Of a DNA stretch of 16,912 bases, positions 7,081 through 14,147 are shown piece by piece (the stretch's first letter is position 1; each line of letters starts with the position of its first letter). The translations under genes were made by a program, and so were the position numbers. The notes under the pieces are model-generated. The model was not told the origin of the DNA. It was given only the letters and a program-made list of their open reading frames with translations, and did not search any database. This DNA comes from Nioella sp964229645 (GTDB lineage Bacteria > Pseudomonadota > Alphaproteobacteria > Rhodobacterales > Rhodobacteraceae), in contig NZ_CAXREX010000219.1 of assembly GCF_964229645.1 (NCBI RefSeq), positions 1 to 16,912 of the forward strand. Direction: 5' to 3'.

Positions 7081-7458
7081 ATGAGCTTCACCCCCGCCAA
7101 CACCACCGTCTGGATCGAACTGCCCGTCCGCGATCTCGCCGCCGCCAGTGCCTTTTATTCCAAGGTCACCGGGCTCATGCTGGAGCGCCAGCAGATGGGG
7201 CCGAACGAGACCGCGATCTTCCAGGCCGCGGATTTCGCGACCGGGGTCGCCGGGCATCTTTACGAGGGCACGCCCGCGGGCGATGGCACCGGGCCTACCG
7301 TGCACCTGGCTGCACAAGGCAAGCTGGAAGACACGATGGCCCGCGTGACCGAGGCTGGCGGCACCGTGATCTCGCCCGCGATCGAGATCCCGGCGGGCCG
7401 CTTCTTTTACGCCACCGATCCCGATGGAAACTCCATCGGCCTGTTCGAAGCGGCCTGA
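7081..7458 (+). CDS. VOC (glyoxalase/bleomycin-resistance fold) family protein
   Basis: A 125-residue single-domain VOC protein with two beta-alpha-beta-beta-beta modules. The first runs WIELPVRDLAAASAFYSKVTGL; the second ends in the family signature YATDPDGNSIGLFEA. Candidate metal ligands or equivalents are Glu13, His59 or His75, and Glu123. The family includes glyoxalase I, dioxygenases and antibiotic-binding proteins; the substrate cannot be told from sequence. The ATG at 7081 follows aaagga and starts the fold directly; an in-frame upstream ATG at 7006 lies beside the terminator and adds no domain. A WYL regulator starts 4 bp after the stop, so the pair is probably one operon. Confidence 0.88.
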   Translation: MSFTPANTTVWIELPVRDLAAASAFYSKVTGLMLERQQMGPNETAIFQAADFATGVAGHLYEGTPAGDGTGPTVHLAAQGKLEDTMARVTEAGGTVISPAIEIPAGRFFYATDPDGNSIGLFEAA

Positions 7459-7462
7459 GCCG

Positions 7463-8152
7463 ATGCGCCGCGCCGACCGATTGTTCCAGATCGTGCAGGC
7501 CCTGCGGGGCGGGCGGCTGGTGACGGCGCAGGCGCTGGCCGAGAAGCTGGAGGTCAGCACGCGGACGATCTACCGCGATATTGCGGACCTCCAGTCGACC
7601 GGCGTGCCGATAGATGGCGAGGCCGGGGTCGGCTACGTGATGGAGGCGGGCTATGACCTGCCGCCGCTCATGTTCACCAAGCCCGAAATCACCGCGCTGG
7701 TGGCCGGGGCCCGGTTGATCCGGGCCTTCGGCGGGGCGGAAATGGCGGGCGCGGCGGAAGAGGCGCTGATCAAGATCGGCGCGGTCCTGCCCGAAGATGC
7801 CCGCGACAGGGCGGCGCGGGTGCAGGTTCACGCCATCGGCTGGCGCATGTCCGACGACTTGCGGGTGCAGATCGACCGGCTGGAACGCGCGGCCGAACGC
7901 GGCCTGCGCCTGTCTTTTTCCTATACGGATCAGAATGGCGCGGCCACGCAGCGGGTGGTGCGCCCGCTTGGCCTGTGGTTCTGGGGCGCAAGCTGGACCC
8001 TAGTGGGCTGGTGCGAGCTGCGCGACGATTTCCGCATGTTCCGGCTCGACCGGATGGACGCGGTCGAGGAGGGCGCTAGGTTCAAGCCCGAGCGCGGAAA
8101 GCGGTTGCAGGATTTCTATCGCATGATGGAGGCGCGCGGCGACCGGCCCTGA
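7463..8152 (+). CDS. HTH-WYL domain transcriptional regulator (YafY type)
   Basis: A 229-residue DNA-binding regulator. An N-terminal HTH_11-type winged helix (RRADRLFQIVQAL...; recognition helix VSTRTIYRDIADL, residues 31-43) is followed by a WYL ligand-binding domain (about 135-200, RVVRPLGLWFWG...WTLVGW...RMFRLDRM). The family-naming triad reads WTL here rather than WYL. The WCX tail is short (GKRLQDFYRM). WYL proteins act as regulators that sense small molecules or nucleic acids, several in DNA-damage settings. It lies 4 bp after the VOC gene, which is the most likely target together with itself. The photolyase-like gene follows 40 bp downstream, but the LexA-type box in between suggests a separate start. 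Confidence 0.9.
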   Translation: MRRADRLFQIVQALRGGRLVTAQALAEKLEVSTRTIYRDIADLQSTGVPIDGEAGVGYVMEAGYDLPPLMFTKPEITALVAGARLIRAFGGAEMAGAAEEALIKIGAVLPEDARDRAARVQVHAIGWRMSDDLRVQIDRLERAAERGLRLSFSYTDQNGAATQRVVRPLGLWFWGASWTLVGWCELRDDFRMFRLDRMDAVEEGARFKPERGKRLQDFYRMMEARGDRP

Positions 8153-8166
8153 CCCCTTCCGCAAAT

Positions 8167-8181
8167 GTTCACTTTATGTTC
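8167..8181 (+). promoter_or_regulatory. LexA (SOS) box, GTTC-N7-GTTC
   Basis: The direct repeat gttc-actttat-gttc lies 11 bp before the start codon of the photolyase-family gene and after the WYL stop. GTTC-N7-GTTC is the established LexA operator of Rhodobacter and rhizobia. Here both half-sites are preceded by T (TGTTC) and the centre is AT-rich, as in known boxes. Its position over the presumed promoter would let LexA repress the gene. Confidence 0.65.
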
Positions 8182-8192
8182 CTATCGCGCGC

Positions 8193-9677
8193 ATGGGCAC
8201 GATTCTCTGGTTCAAGCGTGATCTGCGGATCGAGGACAACGCAGCGCTGGCGCTGGCGGCGGCGGGCGAGGGGCCCGTGCTGCCGCTTTACATCGTGGAA
8301 CCCGCGCTATGGGCCGAACCCGACATGTCGGCGCGGCAATGGCGTTTCATCGCGGAGTGCCTGGAGGGGCTGCGCGGCGATCTTGCCCGCCTGGGTGCAC
8401 CCCTGCTGGTGCGGATGGGCGATGCGGTCGAGGTCTTGGAGGATCTGCGCGTCACCCAGCACATCACGCGGCTGACCAGCCACGAGGAAACCGGCAACCT
8501 GTGGACCTTCGCGCGCGACCGCCGGGTGGCGGCATGGGCCCGGGCGAACGGCGTGGCGTGGCAAGAAGTGGCGCAACCGGGCATCACGCGCGGACTGCAC
8601 CACAGGCGCGGCTGGCAGGCCCGGCGCGACAAGGCGATGCGCGGGGCGCTTGTGGCGGTGCCCGCAGGGCTGGCGCCGCATGGGCTCGAGCCCGGGGTCC
8701 TTCCCGACGCGTCCGACCTTGGGCTGGCCTTCGATCCCTGCCCGGGGCGGCAGAAAGGGGGACGCGCGCGGGCGCTGGACCTGCAATCGGCCTTTTTGGA
8801 GCGTCGCGCCGCGGGCTACCTTTCGGGCATGTCATCCCCGGTGACGGCGGGGACCGCCTGTTCGCGCCTGTCGCCGCATCTAGCCCTTGGCACGCTTTCG
8901 ATGCGCGAGGCGGTTCAGGCGCTGGAATGGGCCCGGGCCGGGGCCGGGCCCAACCGGGGGCTCAGGGGCTATGGGTCGCGGCTGGCCTGGCGGGACCATT
9001 TCATGCAGAAGCTGGAAAGCCAGCCCGAGATAGAAACCCGGTGTCTTCATCCCGCCTATGAAAGCCTGCGCCCGGAGGTGCCCGATGCCGACCGGCTCGC
9101 GGCCTGGCAGGCGGGTGAAACGGGTCTGCCCTTCGTCGATGCCTGCATGCGCCAGCTGATCCACACCGGCTGGATCAACTTCCGCATGCGCGCGATGCTG
9201 ATGGCGGTGGCAAGCTATCACCTGTGGCTGGACTGGCGGGTGACGGGGCAGCACCTGGCGCGGCTTTTCACCGATTACGAGCCCGGAATTCACTGGCCGC
9301 AGGCGCAGATGCAGTCGGGCGTGACCGGCATGAACACGCCGCGCATCTACAACCCGGTGAAGCAGGGGCTGGACCAGGACCCGGACGGGCGCTTCGTGCG
9401 GCACTGGGTGCCGGAGCTCAGGCCCGTGCCCGATGCCCATCTTCACGCGCCATGGGATTGGGCCGGGGCCGGGCGCTTCCTTGGCCGGGCCTATCCCGCG
9501 CCCGTTGTCGATCCGGTCAAGGCCGCGCAGGCGGCGCGGGCGAAGGTCTGGGCGGTGCGCGGGCAGGAGGGGTGGCGCGACACGCGCGACGGGCGGCTGG
9601 CGCGCCATGCCGCGCCGCGCCCGCAAGCGGTGAAAACGCCCCGATCCACCCCGCGCCAGCTTTCATTTCCTGTTTGA
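8193..9677 (+). CDS. Cryptochrome/deoxyribodipyrimidine photolyase family flavoprotein
   Basis: A 494-residue FAD protein with an N-terminal Rossmann-like antenna domain (MGTILWFKRDLRIEDN at the start, SHEETGNLWTFARDR at 96-110) and a C-terminal helical FAD-binding domain (about 200-450). FAD-domain motifs are SRLSPHLALGTLS, RLAWRDHF, TGWINFRMR and RIYNPVKQG...DPDGRFVRHWVPELR. Trp305, Trp348 and Trp368 stand near the positions of the electron-transfer triad. The usual flavin-pocket segment (NxGxWQW type) is replaced by YEPGIHWPQAQMQSG (362-376), typical of a divergent photolyase-like branch, so whether it repairs CPDs or signals is open. The tail is basic (PRPQAVKTPRSTPRQ). The ribosome-binding site is poor. 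A LexA-type box lies immediately upstream. Confidence 0.88.
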   Translation: MGTILWFKRDLRIEDNAALALAAAGEGPVLPLYIVEPALWAEPDMSARQWRFIAECLEGLRGDLARLGAPLLVRMGDAVEVLEDLRVTQHITRLTSHEETGNLWTFARDRRVAAWARANGVAWQEVAQPGITRGLHHRRGWQARRDKAMRGALVAVPAGLAPHGLEPGVLPDASDLGLAFDPCPGRQKGGRARALDLQSAFLERRAAGYLSGMSSPVTAGTACSRLSPHLALGTLSMREAVQALEWARAGAGPNRGLRGYGSRLAWRDHFMQKLESQPEIETRCLHPAYESLRPEVPDADRLAAWQAGETGLPFVDACMRQLIHTGWINFRMRAMLMAVASYHLWLDWRVTGQHLARLFTDYEPGIHWPQAQMQSGVTGMNTPRIYNPVKQGLDQDPDGRFVRHWVPELRPVPDAHLHAPWDWAGAGRFLGRAYPAPVVDPVKAAQAARAKVWAVRGQEGWRDTRDGRLARHAAPRPQAVKTPRSTPRQLSFPV

Positions 9678-9800
9678 AAGTGTTTTTGGTTAGTTTTTTT
9701 GACCACGCTTGTTGCCTATAGGAAACTTTCGCTCTAGATCATGTGCAGACCAGGCATACCGAGGCATACGATTGAGGCCTCCACGGGACGGGAGTGAGCT
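9678..9800 (+). promoter_or_regulatory. glcB upstream region with 10-bp-spaced direct repeat
   Basis: The spacer is AT-rich at first (T-runs around 9681-9700), then contains aggcatac twice (9752-9759 and 9762-9769). The repeats start exactly 10 bp apart, one helical turn, as in regulator sites. The arms gaaagt (9676) and actttc (9725) could pair. No clear -35/-10 pair with good spacing was found; TTGTTG-N17-TCTAGA (9710-9738) is the best. gggag at 9789-9793 is the glcB ribosome-binding site. Confidence 0.35.
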
Positions 9801-11897
9801 ATGGCGACGCGCATCGACAAACATGGGCTGCAAGTGGACAGCCAATTGGCACAGTTCATCGAAACCCGCGCCCTGCCGGGCACGGGCATTTCGGCCGAGG
9901 ATTTCTGGGCGGGGCTGAGCGGGCTGGTGCATGAGCTTGGCCCGAAGAACCGGGCCCTTCTGGAAACACGCGACGCGATCCAGGCGCAGATCGACGCCTG
10001 GCATGTGGAGCGGCGCGGCCAGCCCCATGATGCGGCAGCCTACACCGCTTTCCTCAAGGAGATCGGCTACCTAGTGCCCGAAGGCCCCGATTTCGCGCTG
10101 GAAACCGGGCCGACCGACCCCGAGATCGCCCATGTGCCGGGGCCGCAGCTGGTGGTGCCGATCATGAATGCGCGCTTTGCGCTCAATGCCGCGAATGCGC
10201 GCTGGGGCAGCCTTTACGATGCGCTTTACGGCACCGATGCGATGGGCGACCTGCCCACGGGCAAGGGCTATGACCCCGAACGTGGCGCGCGGGTCATCGC
10301 CTGGGCCAAGGACTTCCTCGACGGGGCGGTGCCGGTCGAGGGCGGCTGGGCCTCAGTCACCGACATGGGCGCGCTGAGCGCGCATCCGCAATATGTTGGC
10401 GCATCCGAGGATGGCGCAGAGTATCTGTTCAAGAACAATGGTCTGCATATCATTGTTAAAGTGGATGCCGGCAGCCCGATCGGTGCTTCGGACCCGGCGG
10501 GGATCGCCGATGTGATCCTTGAATCGGCCATGTCGACGATCATGGATTGCGAGGACTCCGTTGCCGCCGTGGATGCCGAGGACAAGGTGCTGGCCTATTC
10601 CAACTGGCTTGGCCTGATGAAGGGCGACCTGACCGAGGAGGTCAGCAAGGGCGGCAAGAGCTTCACCCGCGCCCTGAACCCCGACCGCAGCTTCGTGACG
10701 GGTTCGGGCGAGACGCTGACCCTGAAGGGCCGCTCGCTCATGCTGGTGCGCAATGTGGGCCCCCTGAGGACCAACCCCGCGATCCTCGACCGCGATGGGC
10801 TGGAAATCGGCGAGGGGCTGATGGATGCGATGGTGACCACGCTCATCGCCATGCATGATCTTGGCAAGCCGGGCGGCAATTCCGTCACCGGGTCTGTCTA
10901 CGTGGTGAAGCCCAAGATGCACGGGCCGGAAGAAGTGGCGTTCGCCGACGAGATTTTCACCCGCGTCGAGGCCGCGCTCGGCCTGCCGCAATACACGGTG
11001 AAACTGGGGATCATGGACGAGGAGCGGCGCACCTCGGCCAATCTCAAGGAATGCATCCGGGCCGCCAGGCACCGCGTGGCCTTCATCAACACGGGCTTCC
11101 TCGACCGGACCGGCGACGAGATCCATACCAGCATGGAAGCGGGGCCGATGCTGCCCAAGGGTGAGATGAAATCGACCGCGTGGATCGCCTCTTACGAGGA
11201 TCGCAATGTCGATATCGGCCTGGCCTGCGGGCTGCAGGGCAAGGCGCAGATCGGCAAGGGCATGTGGGCGATGCCCGACATGATGGCGGCGATGCTGGAG
11301 GCCAAGATCGGGCATCCACAGTCGGGTGCGAACTGTGCCTGGGTGCCGTCGCCCACGGCGGCCACGCTGCATGCCACCCATTACCACAAGGTCGATGTGC
11401 TGGCCCGGCAGGAAGAGATCAAGGCCGGTGGCGCGCGCGGCACGCTGGCGGATCTGCTGACCATCCCGGTGATGGAAGGGCGCAACCTCTCTGACGACGA
11501 GGTGACGCGCGAGATCGAGAACAATGCGCAAGGCATCCTGGGCTACGTGGTGCGGTGGGTCGACCAGGGCGTCGGCTGTTCCAAGGTGCCCGATATCCAT
11601 GACGTGGGCCTGATGGAAGACCGCGCCACCTGCCGGATTTCCAGCCAGGCGCTGGCCAACTGGCTGCATCACGGGGTGGTCAGCGAGGCGCGCGTCACGG
11701 AGGCGATGCAGAAGATGGCCGAAGTAGTGGACCGTCAGAACGCGGGCGATCCCGGCTATCGGCCGATGGCGCCGGGCTTTGACGGGATTGCCTTCAAGGC
11801 GGCCTGCGACCTGGTGTTCGAGGGCCGCGTTCAGCCCGCGGGCTACACGGAACCCGTGTTGCATCGCCGCCGGCTGGAGCTGAAGGCCTCGGCCTGA
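9801..11897 (+). CDS. glcB: Malate synthase G
   Basis: It condenses glyoxylate with acetyl-CoA to give malate and CoA in the cytoplasm, serving glycolate/glyoxylate assimilation and the glyoxylate bypass. The 698 residues and architecture fit the monomeric G isoform (about 720 residues), not the shorter A form. Active-site residues are conserved: Arg317 in VRNVG, Glu407 in GIMDEER and Asp435 in FLDRTGDEIH (Mg2+ ligands), Cys593 in GCSKVPDI and the catalytic base Asp607 in MEDRAT. The spacings 407-435 and 593-607 equal those of the E. coli enzyme. Ribosome-binding site gggag lies 7 nt before the ATG. A GlcG-like gene follows after 112 bp; the glycolate oxidase genes glcDEF are not here. Confidence 0.97.
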   Translation: MATRIDKHGLQVDSQLAQFIETRALPGTGISAEDFWAGLSGLVHELGPKNRALLETRDAIQAQIDAWHVERRGQPHDAAAYTAFLKEIGYLVPEGPDFALETGPTDPEIAHVPGPQLVVPIMNARFALNAANARWGSLYDALYGTDAMGDLPTGKGYDPERGARVIAWAKDFLDGAVPVEGGWASVTDMGALSAHPQYVGASEDGAEYLFKNNGLHIIVKVDAGSPIGASDPAGIADVILESAMSTIMDCEDSVAAVDAEDKVLAYSNWLGLMKGDLTEEVSKGGKSFTRALNPDRSFVTGSGETLTLKGRSLMLVRNVGPLRTNPAILDRDGLEIGEGLMDAMVTTLIAMHDLGKPGGNSVTGSVYVVKPKMHGPEEVAFADEIFTRVEAALGLPQYTVKLGIMDEERRTSANLKECIRAARHRVAFINTGFLDRTGDEIHTSMEAGPMLPKGEMKSTAWIASYEDRNVDIGLACGLQGKAQIGKGMWAMPDMMAAMLEAKIGHPQSGANCAWVPSPTAATLHATHYHKVDVLARQEEIKAGGARGTLADLLTIPVMEGRNLSDDEVTREIENNAQGILGYVVRWVDQGVGCSKVPDIHDVGLMEDRATCRISSQALANWLHHGVVSEARVTEAMQKMAEVVDRQNAGDPGYRPMAPGFDGIAFKAACDLVFEGRVQPAGYTEPVLHRRRLELKASA

Positions 11898-11926
11898 GCG
11901 TCGCGCCCGGTGGAGGTGCTGGAAAT

Positions 11927-11953
11927 TGGGTATTTGGGCAAAGAAGAAGGCGC
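11927..11953 (+). repeat. Dispersed intergenic element, copy 2 (GGGTATTTGGGCAAAGAAGAAGG)
   Basis: It reads tgggtatttgggcaaag then aagaaggcgc, 30 bp after the glcB stop and 56 bp before the glcG-like start, in the direction of both. It is nearly the same core as the elements at 1987-2013 and 16845-16870, but without an evident GC-rich hairpin in front of it. Confidence 0.5.
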
Positions 11954-12009
11954 ATGCGGGGTTCCCACGACGGGGCCGGGCGCGCCGTTAACCTTAATGG
12001 GGGATTGAG

Positions 12010-12432
12010 ATGATCACTCTGGACCAGGCCAGGACGATGGTGCGCGTGGCGCGTGAAAAGGGCCGCGAGCTGGGGCTGAAGCCGCTTTCGGTGGCGGTGC
12101 TGGATGCGGGCGGGCACCTGCTGGCCTTCGAGCGTGAAGACGGGGCCAGCCCAGGCCGTTTCGAGATCGCGCGGGGCAAGGCCTATGGCGCGGTGATGCT
12201 GGGCATGCCCGGCAGTGCGCAGATGGCGCGTGCCGAGGACCAGGCCTATTTCATGGCCGCCGTGAACGGGGCTTTCGGCGGCAAGGTGGTGCCGGTTCCG
12301 GGCGGGGTGCTGGTCAGGGACGCGTCGGGCGCGGTGATCGGGGCCGTGGGCGTCACCGGCGATACCTCGGACAATGATGCCGCCGCTGCCGTGGCCGGGA
12401 TCGAGGCCGCGGGGCTGACGCCCGTCGGCTGA
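12010..12432 (+). CDS. glcG: GlcG/HbpS-like heme-binding-type protein (DUF336 family)
   Basis: A 140-residue protein of the GlcG/HbpS (DUF336) fold. Motifs seen are VAVLDAGGHLLAFERED (28-44), the helix FEIARGKAYGA (51-61), PVPGGVLVRD (95-104) and the signature VIGAVGVTGDTSDNDAAAAVAG (109-130). Family members are found beside glycolate genes (GlcG of E. coli, role unsettled), as extracellular heme-binding HbpS, and as small cofactor-carrying proteins. No signal peptide is visible, so it should be cytoplasmic. Its place behind glcB supports the GlcG reading rather than HbpS. gggggat before the ATG may serve as the ribosome-binding site. Biochemical role unknown. Confidence 0.85.
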   Translation: MITLDQARTMVRVAREKGRELGLKPLSVAVLDAGGHLLAFEREDGASPGRFEIARGKAYGAVMLGMPGSAQMARAEDQAYFMAAVNGAFGGKVVPVPGGVLVRDASGAVIGAVGVTGDTSDNDAAAAVAGIEAAGLTPVG

Positions 12433-12446
12433 GCAGGCGGGGCCTT

Positions 12447-12471
12447 GCGCCGCCCGTTTCGCGGGCGGTGC
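12447..12471 (+). terminator. Hairpin after the glcG-like gene
   Basis: A 10-bp stem with one G-T wobble (gcgccgcccg / cgggcggtgc) and a 5-nt loop starts 15 bp after the stop. No T-run follows, so it may be a weak or Rho-assisted terminator, or an RNA-stabilising hairpin. Confidence 0.5.
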
Positions 12472-12563
12472 ACAGTCGCGGACCGCATTGTGCGCGTGCA
12501 GTGCTTTTCAGCCGCGCCGGGGCGGCGTATATGCTTGAGGGAACGTGCGAAAACGGGGCCCCC

Positions 12564-13343
12564 ATGCGACGACCGGTCATCGGCATTATCGGCAATCACC
12601 ACCTGATCAACGATCAGTATCCGACCCATGCGGGCGGGACGATGAATTCCGAGGCGATCGCCGAGGTGGCCGATTGCGTGCCGCTGCTGATCCCGGCCGA
12701 TCCGCGCTATGTCTCGACGGCCGAGCTTCTGGACGTGTTCGACGGGTTCCTGTTCACCGGCGGGCGGCCCAACGTGCACCCCGAGGAATATGGCGAGGAC
12801 CCGACCGAGGCCCATGGTGCCTTCGACCGCTGCCGCGATGCGGTGAGCCTGCCGCTGATCCGGGCCTGCGTGGAGCGGGGCCAGCCGTTCCTCGGGGTTT
12901 GCCGGGGCTTCCAGGAAGTGAATGTTGCCATGGGGGGCACGCTCTACCCCGAGATCCGTGATCTGCCGGGGCGGATGAACCACCGGATGCCGCCCGATGG
13001 CACGCTGGAAGAGAAATTCGCCCTGCGCCACACGGTGGAATTCACCGAGGACGGGCCGTTTCACCGGCTGATGGGCGCGCGCGAGGTGATGACCAATACG
13101 CTGCACGGGCAGGGCATCAAGCGCGCGGGCGCGCGGGTGGTGGTGGACGGGCAGGCGCCCGACGGCACACCCGAGGCGATCTATATCAAGGATGCGCCGG
13201 GCTTCACGCTGTCGGTGCAGTGGCACCCGGAATACCGGGCCGCCGAGGACCCGGTATCGCGGCCCCTGTTCGAGGCTTTCGGGCGCGCCGCGCGGGCCTG
13301 GGCCAGCGGACAGCGCGCCCTGTCGGTCATCGACGTGGCCTGA
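12564..13343 (+). CDS. PuuD-type gamma-glutamyl-GABA hydrolase family protein (class I glutamine amidotransferase fold)
   Basis: A 259-residue hydrolase of the peptidase C26/PuuD family, which cleaves gamma-glutamyl bonds such as gamma-glutamyl-GABA in putrescine catabolism. The triad is visible: nucleophile Cys113 in LGVCRGFQ, and His221 with Glu223 in VQWHPEY. FTGGRPNVHPEEYGE (64-78) and NTLHGQGI (178-185) are also typical. The frame is open upstream to 12468, but the homologous N-terminus starts at MRRPVIGIIG, so the ATG at 12564 is chosen. No puuA or other polyamine genes are adjacent, so the substrate is uncertain. It converges on the DUF4386 gene with a 3-bp gap between stop codons. Confidence 0.88.
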   Translation: MRRPVIGIIGNHHLINDQYPTHAGGTMNSEAIAEVADCVPLLIPADPRYVSTAELLDVFDGFLFTGGRPNVHPEEYGEDPTEAHGAFDRCRDAVSLPLIRACVERGQPFLGVCRGFQEVNVAMGGTLYPEIRDLPGRMNHRMPPDGTLEEKFALRHTVEFTEDGPFHRLMGAREVMTNTLHGQGIKRAGARVVVDGQAPDGTPEAIYIKDAPGFTLSVQWHPEYRAAEDPVSRPLFEAFGRAARAWASGQRALSVIDVA

Positions 13344-13346
13344 GGA

Positions 13347-14033
13347 TCAGGAGGATCGCGGGGCGACGCCCCGCGTTGCTCTCGCGCTCAGCAACCACAG
13401 GCAGAAGGCCAGTTCCGCCACCACGGGCAGCAGGTAGGCAGGCTCGATCAGGCCGGTCATGTCCGGCGCCATGATCCGCAGCACGGCACCTGCCACATAG
13501 ACCGGGGCCGCCCCTGCCATCAGCCAGCCGATGATCCGGGGCAGGCCGGGGCCGCGCAGAAGGATCAGGGCCAAGAGCGCGCAGGACAGCCCGAAGAAGG
13601 CAAGCCCGAGGTCGTAGCCCTGCGCCTGAAGCTCAAGATGGGCAAGGGCCAGCGCCTCGCGCCCCGGCAGATCACCCGGCAGGGTCAGCAGGTTGAGCGC
13701 CATGGTCTGGTTGAAGAGATTGGCCCCCAGGATGGCCGCCTGGACCATACGAAAGGCCGCCATCAGCACCGCGATGACGGGGCTGAACGGGGCAAGGAGC
13801 AGGTAGAGCAGGCAGGCCAGGGCCACGTCGCAGAGGATCATGACCAGGTCGAGCAGCAGGGACAGGCGGAAGGCCCCAAGGCCCGCGCGGATGTTCTCGG
13901 CGGTTGCCAGGGCATCGCCTGGGGCCAGAAGAGGGCCGCGCAGGGCCAGTTCGGCGCCGAGGCCTGCCGCGATGATCACGAGGTAGAGCAGCCCGGCAGA
14001 GCGGGCCTGAAGGGCATGGGGACGTGTCGGCAT
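13347..14033 (-). CDS. DUF4386 family integral membrane protein
   Basis: A 228-residue membrane protein with about six hydrophobic segments (roughly 12-32, 57-80, 84-112, 142-160, 165-187, 200-217). The opening ARSAGLLYLVIIAAGLGAE, the GDALATAENI loop and LDLVMILCDVALACLLYLLL are characteristic of DUF4386, a family of unknown function. The ATG at 14033 is preceded by an ideal aaaggagg Shine-Dalgarno, so I prefer it to the in-frame start 19 codons upstream. The Shine-Dalgarno overlaps an inverted repeat (14045-14067), a possible control point. The 3' end of the gene carries a GC hairpin and lies 3 bp from the PuuD-like stop. Confidence 0.85.
   Translation of the reverse strand: MPTRPHALQARSAGLLYLVIIAAGLGAELALRGPLLAPGDALATAENIRAGLGAFRLSLLLDLVMILCDVALACLLYLLLAPFSPVIAVLMAAFRMVQAAILGANLFNQTMALNLLTLPGDLPGREALALAHLELQAQGYDLGLAFFGLSCALLALILLRGPGLPRIIGWLMAGAAPVYVAGAVLRIMAPDMTGLIEPAYLLPVVAELAFCLWLLSARATRGVAPRSS
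13357..13375. terminator. GC hairpin in the 3' end of the DUF4386 gene, past the PuuD-like stop
   Basis: The stem cgcggggc / gccccgcg (8 bp, perfect) with loop gac lies 14 bp after the PuuD-like stop and within the last codons of the DUF4386 gene. On the plus strand ttgct follows. Position suggests it ends the PuuD-like transcript, with the opposing gene coding through it. Confidence 0.45.
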
Positions 14034-14044
14034 GGGGGCCTCCT

Positions 14045-14067
14045 TTGGCATCGGGTTCGCATGCCAA
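14045..14067 (-). promoter_or_regulatory. Inverted repeat TTGGCAT-N9-ATGCCAA overlapping the DUF4386 ribosome-binding site
   Basis: Perfect 7-bp arms with a 9-nt centre lie directly before the DUF4386 start. The promoter-distal arm in the minus-strand transcript, atgccaa, runs into the Shine-Dalgarno aaaggagg. Paired as RNA, the hairpin could hide part of the ribosome-binding site; as DNA it could be an operator. A second repeat, tcctgca-N5-tgcagga (14078-14096), lies just upstream. Confidence 0.4.
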
Positions 14068-14118
14068 GGGGATAGCCTCCTGCAGTTCATGCAGGAATTG
14101 CCGAAATACGTTATCGAA

Positions 14119-14136
14119 CCATGCGAAAACGCATGG
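14119..14136 (-). terminator. Hairpin after the 60-residue protein gene
   Basis: The stem ccatgcg / cgcatgg (7 bp) with loop aaaa (tttt on the minus strand) lies 11 bp past the stop of the small gene. AT-rich sequence follows in the direction of transcription but no T-run, so termination is probable rather than certain. Confidence 0.45.
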
Positions 14137-14147
14137 ATGCCTGGGCG

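Noticed and set aside
10353..11864. Minus-strand open frame of about 500 codons
   Set aside because: It is an antisense shadow of glcB with His/Arg/Gly-rich low-information sequence and no motif.
12468..12563. Upstream in-frame extension of the PuuD-like gene
   Set aside because: It overlaps the hairpin after the glcG-like gene and lacks similarity to family N-termini, which start at MRRPVIGIIG.
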